The position numbers and the translations under genes were made by a program. Positions 58,961 through 64,000 of a stretch of DNA of 64,000 nucleotides are shown in pieces. The DNA comes from Urbifossiella sp046350095 (GTDB lineage Bacteria; Planctomycetota; Planctomycetia; Gemmatales; Gemmataceae). The stretch lies in contig JAXMBA010000002.1 of NCBI GenBank assembly GCA_046350095.1, positions 434,001 through 498,000 of the forward strand. The letters run 5' to 3'. Position 1 is the first letter of the stretch. The number at the start of each line of letters is the position of its first letter. The notes beneath the pieces are model-generated. The model ran no database searches and was not told where the DNA came from. It worked only from the letters and a program-made list of their open reading frames with translations.

Positions 58961-61900
58961 GTGCCCTCGCCCCTCACCAACTGGCTGCGCCCGGCCCCCC
59001 GTCGGCCCAGCGCCGCCCTCGCCGGCCTGGAACGGCTTGAGGCCCGCGAGAACCCCAACACCACCCCGTTCGTGGTGTCCGTGGCCCCGGTCGGCACCAG
59101 CGGCGGGTTGCTCCAGGACTGGTCGAACGTCGGGTTGCTGGCCACGGCCAACGTCTGGACCGCCGCCCCGTCCGTCGAGGGGTACGCGGGCAAGGGGCTG
59201 ACCGCTGGCACGGCCGGCAACGCGAGCACCATCACCGCCGCCGCGATGCTCGGCACCGACACGCCGGCCGGCGTCCAGTCGCTCACCCCCAACCAGACCA
59301 CCCCAAACACCGCGACCGCCGTCGGCGTCGTCGAGTTCGACGGCGGGGCGTTCGCCGCCGACCCGGTGGTGGCGCTCCGGTCGGGGACGAACAACGAGAG
59401 CCCGTTCATCGTCTTCTACGTCGACATGACCGCCGCCCCGGCCGCCGGCGTGTGGGTGTCGTTCACCGTCCGCGACATCCAGACCAACACGAACGGTGCT
59501 ATCCCGCTTGCAGTGCAGTACCGTGGTTTTGTCACCGGGACGGAAGCTTTCGCGAATGCCACCGGCGTTGGCGCGATCCTTCCCGACGCCACCCAGGGCG
59601 GCGACATCCGCTACTTCGTTCAGGTGCCGAAGCCGGCGACCGGGGCGAACAACACGCAGATCCGCTTCATCACCACCACGCCGGCCGCCGGGGCCACCCA
59701 GTACGTCGGGTTGGACTACATCAACATCAGTATCAGCCGCCCGCCCACGCTCACGCTCGGCTCCCAGACCGTGGAGTACACCGAGGGGACGGAGTTCCGC
59801 TACGCCCAAACCACCGGCCTCGTCACCGACGCCGACTCGGCCGACTTCGACCAGGGCTCGCTCCTGGTGAAGGTCTCCGGGGGCACCGCCGCCCAGGACG
59901 TACTCGGCGTTTACAACGAGGGGAACGGCAGCGGGCAGGTGAGCTACGTCGCGGCCACCCGGGCGGTGCGGTACAACTTCGGCCTCGGCCCCGTCCAGGT
60001 CGGCACCGTGGACGCCACGCAGAACGGCAGCCCCGGCCAGCCGCTCCTCATCACGTTCAACGCCTCGGCGACCCCCACGGCGGTCCAGGCTGTGGTGCGG
60101 AACCTGTCGTACCGCAACACGTCGAAGCAGCCGGACCCCGCCCCCCGCACGATCACGGCCGTGCTCCAGGACGGCGACGGCGGCATCACCGTGCCGGTGA
60201 ACCTCGCGCTCACCATCAAGCCGGTGAACGACCCGCCGCTGGCCGACCCCGGGACCACGGCGGTCCTCAACTACCCGCTCAACACCGGGCCGGTCCTGGT
60301 GGCCCCGGGCGCCCTCGTGACCGACCCCGACGCCCCGACGTCGCCGAACTTCAACGGCGGCATCCTCACGGTGTCGATCGTGTCCGGCGGCAACGCGGAC
60401 AACCGGCTGACGGTTCAGAACAGCACCTTCACCGGCGCGGGCGCCGTCGGCGTCACGCCGTCGGGGAACATCGAGTACACGCTGACCGACGGCGTCACCA
60501 AGGTGATCGTGGCCCGCATCTCGTCGGGCGGGTTCGGCACGTCGCCGCTGAAGATCGAGTTCAACAACGACGCGGCCACGCCCGCGGTCGCCCAGGCGAT
60601 CATGCGGCGCATCTCGTTCGAGACGGTCGGCCTGTCGTTCTCGCTCGCCGACCGCGTCCTCCGCTTCAACCTGACCGACGGCGACGGGGTGGACCAGTTC
60701 CTCGCGAGCACCGTGCCGACGGTGTACTACGCCGACTCGGACACGTTCCGTACCATCCGCCCGCAGGCGTCGAACACGGTGCCGTCGTTCACGGTGCCGG
60801 CCGCGGCCGCGGCCGTGGTTGAGGACGCCGGGGCGCAGACGACCGCCGGGTTCGCCACCGCCATCTCGCCGGGCCTGGCGGGCTACGAGGCGGCCCAGGT
60901 GCTGACGTTTAACGTCACCGGGAACACCAACCCCGGCCTGTTCGCGGCCGGCCCGGCGATCAGCCCGACCGGACAGCTCACGTACACCCCGGCGGCCAAC
61001 GCCTTCGGCACCGCCACCGTCACCGTCACCCTGTCGGACGACGGGTCGAGTACGATCGGCCCGGCGCGCACGTCGGCGGGGCAGTCGTTCACGATCACCG
61101 TGCGGCCGGTCAACGACGCCCCCGCGTTCACGGCGTCCGCCCCGCCGGCGGTGAACGAGGACTCCGGCCCGCAGACGGTGGCCGGGTTCGTCACGACGGT
61201 CACCCCCGGCCCGGCGAACGAGTCGGCCCAGACGGTGGTGCGGTACGAGACGGAGGTGCTGACGAACCCCGGCCTGTTCGCCGCCGCGCCGTCGGTGAGC
61301 ACCGCCGGGGCGCTGTCGTACGCCGCGGCCCCGGACGCCTTCGGCACGGCGACGTTCCGCGTCCGCGTGCAGGACAACGGCGGCACCACCGACGGCGGCG
61401 TGGACCTGTCGCCCTGGACGACGTTCACCGTCACCGTGAACGCCGTGAACGACGACCCGGTGGTCGCGGGCGTGACCAGCCCCGTCGGCTACCTGACGGG
61501 CCAGCCCGGCCTCCCGATCGCCCCGGCCGCCACCGTCAGCGACGTCGACTCGGCGGACTTCGACACCGGCACCCTGACCGTGAGCTACGCCTCCGGGGGT
61601 ACGGCGAGCGACCTGCTGGCCGTGCGGCGCGGCGGCCCGATCACGGTGAGCGGCTCGGACGTGTTTCACACCGGCGTCCTCGTCGGCAGCTTCACCGGCG
61701 GCACGGGCACGACCGCACTGGTCGTCACGTTCAACGCCGCCGCCACGCCGGCCGTCGTGCAGGACGTGCTGCGGAACGTCGTGTTCTCGACCCCCGCCGG
61801 GACCGTGGACCGCGTCCTGAGCGTGGTCCTGACCGACGGCGACGGCGGCACCGGCACCGCCGGGGTGACGATCCAGGTGGCCGACTCGGTGACCGTGCTG

Positions 61901-64000
61901 TCGCTGGCGAAGACGAACGCCGCGCCGGTGGTGGCCGGCCCGTCGCTGACGTGGCGGCTGACGGCCGACCTGCCCGTGAGCGGGTTCAGCCCCGGCAGCT
62001 TCGCCCTGACCGGCGACCTCGTGGCGGCCGTGACCGACCCGCTCGTCGTCACGCAGGTCGGCCCGACGACCATCGACATTACCGCGACCGTGTCCGTGCC
62101 CGTGCAGGGCACGCTCGGGCTGAACTTCGTGGACGCCACCGGCCTGTCGGTCGGCATCACCAACTCGCTGCCGGTCGTCGGCGGCGTGTACAGCGTGGAC
62201 CGCGTCGGCCCGGCCGTGACGAGCATCGACGACGGCGACGCCGACGACGTGGTGCCGGTGAACCAGCCGGTGACGTACACCGTGACGTTCAGTGAGGACG
62301 TGCAGGACGGCACGTTCACCGCCGCGGACCTGGCCAACGCCGGCACCGCGCCGGTGACGTTCGGCGCCGTCACCGAGACGAGCCCCGGCGTGTTCGCCGT
62401 GGTGGTGACGCCGACCGGCCCGGGCACGATCATCCTCCGGGTGCCGGCCGCGGCGGTCGTGCTGGACGTGCTCGGGAACGACAACCCGGCCGCGTTCGCG
62501 GACGACACCACCGTCACCGTGGACGCGGTGGCCCCGACCGTCGCGTCGTTCGCCAACGACACCGCGAGCGCGCCGCCGAACGTGACCGCGCCCGGGCAGG
62601 TGGTAACGTACACCGTCACGTTCTCCGAGGACGTCGACCCCGCGTCGCTGGCCGGTAAGTTCAGCAACGCCGGCACCGCGACGGCGACCGTCGGCACGCC
62701 GACGCGCACCGGCTCCGGCGTGGTGACGGTGACGCTGACGCCGAGCACGACGGGCAAGCTGGTCCTCCGCGTGGCGGGCGTGACGGACGTGGCCGGGAAC
62801 CCGATGGCGGCCGCGGCCGCCGACCCGGTTGCCGTCACGTCGAACCTGCCGCCGACGCCGCAGAACGACGCGTTCTCGCTGCCGGAGGACGGCGGCACGT
62901 ACACGTCGCCGGCCCGCGGCGTGCTCGCCAACGACACCGACCCGAACGACGCCTCCCTGACGCTGACGGCCGACACGCCGGCGATCGCCCTGCCGACCAA
63001 GGGCACGCTCGTGCTCCGCTCCGACGGCACGTTCGACTACACGCCGAACCTCAACGCCACGGGCACGGACACGTTCCAGTACCGCGTCCGCGACCCGTTC
63101 GGCGGCACGGCCACGGCCACGGTCACGCTCACCATCACGCCGGTGAACGACCCGCCGACGTACACCGTCGCGGTGCCGAACATCACGGTGCTCGAGGACT
63201 CGGGCACGACCAGCGGCGTCACCGTGCTGCGGGACATCCTCCCCGGCCCGGCCGGCGAGACGGAGGCGATCAACCCGATCGTGGTGACGGCCTCGCCGAG
63301 CAACCTGTTCTCGGTGCAGCCGTCGATCCTGCGGGTCACGCTCCCGGGCGGCGAGCTGACCGGCGTACTCACCTTCACCCCGGCGCCGAACCAGTTCGGC
63401 ACCGCGACGATCACCGTCACGGTGTCGGACGCCGGCCCCGGCGCGGCCCCGAACGTGAACGCCACGACGCAGCAGTTCACCATCTCCATCACCCCGGTCA
63501 ACGACGCCCCGACGCTGATCCTGACCGGCAACCCGCCGGTGTCGGCGGAGGACGGCGGCCTCCAGACGGTGCCGGGGTTCGCGTCGTTCAGCCCCGGGCC
63601 GAACGAGAACGGCCTCGGCCAGACGGCGTCGTACACGGCGTCGGTGCTGGCCACGAGCGGCGGGCTGACGTTCACCTCGCCGCCGGCCATCGACGCCAAC
63701 GGGACGCTGACGTACCAGGCGGCGCCGGACGCGAGCGGCACGGCGACCGTGCGGGTGGCGCTGCGTGACTCGGGCGGCACGGCGGACGGCGGCGCCGACA
63801 CGGCCCTGTTCACGCAGCAGTTCACGATCGTGGTGCGGGCGCAGAACGACCTGCCGATCGCCAACCCCGACAGCGGCCTGGTGCCGGCCGGCGCCGGGCC
63901 GACGTTCGTCGACACGCTGACCAACGACACGCCCGACCCGGACGGCAGCGAGGTGCTGACGGTGGTGGCGGTGACGCAACCCGGCAACGGCACGGCGGCA
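58961..64000 (+). CDS. giant surface adhesin with cadherin/VCBS-type repeats, 3' end beyond window
   Basis: The frame is open for 1,680 codons to the last base of the window. It starts VPSPLTNWLRPAPRRP and has ALAGLERLEAREN, the same LE-x-LE-x-R type of leader as two other genes here. Residues about 60-265 form an N-terminal beta domain. Then come many tandem Ig-like/cadherin/VCBS units with the linkers VNDPPLADPG, VNDAPAFTAS, VNDDPVVAG, VNDPPTYTV and VNDAPTLIL, EDSG/EDGG starts and FGTATVTVTLSD ends, plus two SdrD-type units (YTVTFSEDVQDG, YTVTFSEDVDPAS). A GTG start follows GGGAG. It should bind calcium and act in adhesion or wall structure. Confidence 0.88.
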   Translation, partial: MPSPLTNWLRPAPRRPSAALAGLERLEARENPNTTPFVVSVAPVGTSGGLLQDWSNVGLLATANVWTAAPSVEGYAGKGLTAGTAGNASTITAAAMLGTDTPAGVQSLTPNQTTPNTATAVGVVEFDGGAFAADPVVALRSGTNNESPFIVFYVDMTAAPAAGVWVSFTVRDIQTNTNGAIPLAVQYRGFVTGTEAFANATGVGAILPDATQGGDIRYFVQVPKPATGANNTQIRFITTTPAAGATQYVGLDYINISISRPPTLTLGSQTVEYTEGTEFRYAQTTGLVTDADSADFDQGSLLVKVSGGTAAQDVLGVYNEGNGSGQVSYVAATRAVRYNFGLGPVQVGTVDATQNGSPGQPLLITFNASATPTAVQAVVRNLSYRNTSKQPDPAPRTITAVLQDGDGGITVPVNLALTIKPVNDPPLADPGTTAVLNYPLNTGPVLVAPGALVTDPDAPTSPNFNGGILTVSIVSGGNADNRLTVQNSTFTGAGAVGVTPSGNIEYTLTDGVTKVIVARISSGGFGTSPLKIEFNNDAATPAVAQAIMRRISFETVGLSFSLADRVLRFNLTDGDGVDQFLASTVPTVYYADSDTFRTIRPQASNTVPSFTVPAAAAAVVEDAGAQTTAGFATAISPGLAGYEAAQVLTFNVTGNTNPGLFAAGPAISPTGQLTYTPAANAFGTATVTVTLSDDGSSTIGPARTSAGQSFTITVRPVNDAPAFTASAPPAVNEDSGPQTVAGFVTTVTPGPANESAQTVVRYETEVLTNPGLFAAAPSVSTAGALSYAAAPDAFGTATFRVRVQDNGGTTDGGVDLSPWTTFTVTVNAVNDDPVVAGVTSPVGYLTGQPGLPIAPAATVSDVDSADFDTGTLTVSYASGGTASDLLAVRRGGPITVSGSDVFHTGVLVGSFTGGTGTTALVVTFNAAATPAVVQDVLRNVVFSTPAGTVDRVLSVVLTDGDGGTGTAGVTIQVADSVTVLSLAKTNAAPVVAGPSLTWRLTADLPVSGFSPGSFALTGDLVAAVTDPLVVTQVGPTTIDITATVSVPVQGTLGLNFVDATGLSVGITNSLPVVGGVYSVDRVGPAVTSIDDGDADDVVPVNQPVTYTVTFSEDVQDGTFTAADLANAGTAPVTFGAVTETSPGVFAVVVTPTGPGTIILRVPAAAVVLDVLGNDNPAAFADDTTVTVDAVAPTVASFANDTASAPPNVTAPGQVVTYTVTFSEDVDPASLAGKFSNAGTATATVGTPTRTGSGVVTVTLTPSTTGKLVLRVAGVTDVAGNPMAAAAADPVAVTSNLPPTPQNDAFSLPEDGGTYTSPARGVLANDTDPNDASLTLTADTPAIALPTKGTLVLRSDGTFDYTPNLNATGTDTFQYRVRDPFGGTATATVTLTITPVNDPPTYTVAVPNITVLEDSGTTSGVTVLRDILPGPAGETEAINPIVVTASPSNLFSVQPSILRVTLPGGELTGVLTFTPAPNQFGTATITVTVSDAGPGAAPNVNATTQQFTISITPVNDAPTLILTGNPPVSAEDGGLQTVPGFASFSPGPNENGLGQTASYTASVLATSGGLTFTSPPAIDANGTLTYQAAPDASGTATVRVALRDSGGTADGGADTALFTQQFTIVVRAQNDLPIANPDSGLVPAGAGPTFVDTLTNDTPDPDGSEVLTVVAVTQPGNGTAA

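Noticed and set aside
58955..63979. A 1,674-codon open frame on the minus strand
   Set aside because: It is the complement of the giant adhesin gene; its translation is Arg/Gly/Val-rich low complexity with no domain, while the plus strand gives clear repeats.

Overview
The window looks like chromosomal DNA of a planctomycete, most likely of the Gemmataceae. The evidence is very high G+C (judged by eye, not computed), frequent GTG starts, a DUF1501 protein, ECF sigma factors translationally coupled to a Ser/Thr kinase or a membrane WD40 protein, PQQ-type propellers, multihaem cytochromes, and three large secreted proteins that begin with an LE-x-LE-x-R motif like the planctomycete extracellular N-terminal motif. 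No rRNA, complete tRNA, CRISPR array, transposase or prophage was found. The gene content is that of an ordinary chromosome arm.

Layout. 1-5.1 kb: end of a gluconolactonase-like gene, a metal-dependent cyclase, and two LE-x-LE-x-R surface proteins (delta-60/FG-GAP repeats; PfpI domain with RTX repeats). 5.2-9.7 kb: ECF sigma factor, kinase-SUMF1 fusion and an octahaem cytochrome. 9.8-16 kb: NagB-LmbE fusion, a small conserved protein, Xer recombinase, thioredoxin-TPR protein, HddC-like nucleotidyltransferase and ThiL. 16-23.3 kb: WD40 propeller, primary-type sigma-70 factor with a good promoter, TPR membrane protein and a Cys-rich secreted protein. 23.3-28.1 kb: tRNA-like 3' fragment, small cytochrome, secreted protein with a sequestered ribosome binding site, Lnt and MoeA. 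28.3-36.5 kb: secreted Tyr-rich protein, two PQQ propellers, an oxidoreductase, a cytochrome with duplicated haem modules, and NrnA. 36.5-44.8 kb: deoxyhypusine-synthase-like protein, FMN alpha-hydroxy-acid dehydrogenase, HldD, an alkaline-phosphatase-superfamily enzyme, PhoD and a HEAT protein. 44.8-53.4 kb: a protein with 16 LTxEQ-type repeats, DUF1501, a CpaF N-domain without its motor, a lipoprotein, Uma2, SET and a YchF-like GTPase. 53.5-64 kb: second ECF sigma/anti-sigma-like pair, MBL hydrolase, DUF11 lipoprotein, and a giant repeat adhesin that runs off the end.

How the genes work together. Two ECF modules use the same GTGA overlap to couple sigma synthesis to a sensor or anti-sigma partner. 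Cell-envelope functions dominate: Lnt, heptose-pathway enzymes HldD and an HddC-like enzyme, secreted propellers, surface repeats and cytochromes. The most unusual feature is a set of eight long intergenic inverted repeats. They fall into about five sequence families, most built from 7-9 bp units, and three of them contain the stop codon of the neighbouring gene.
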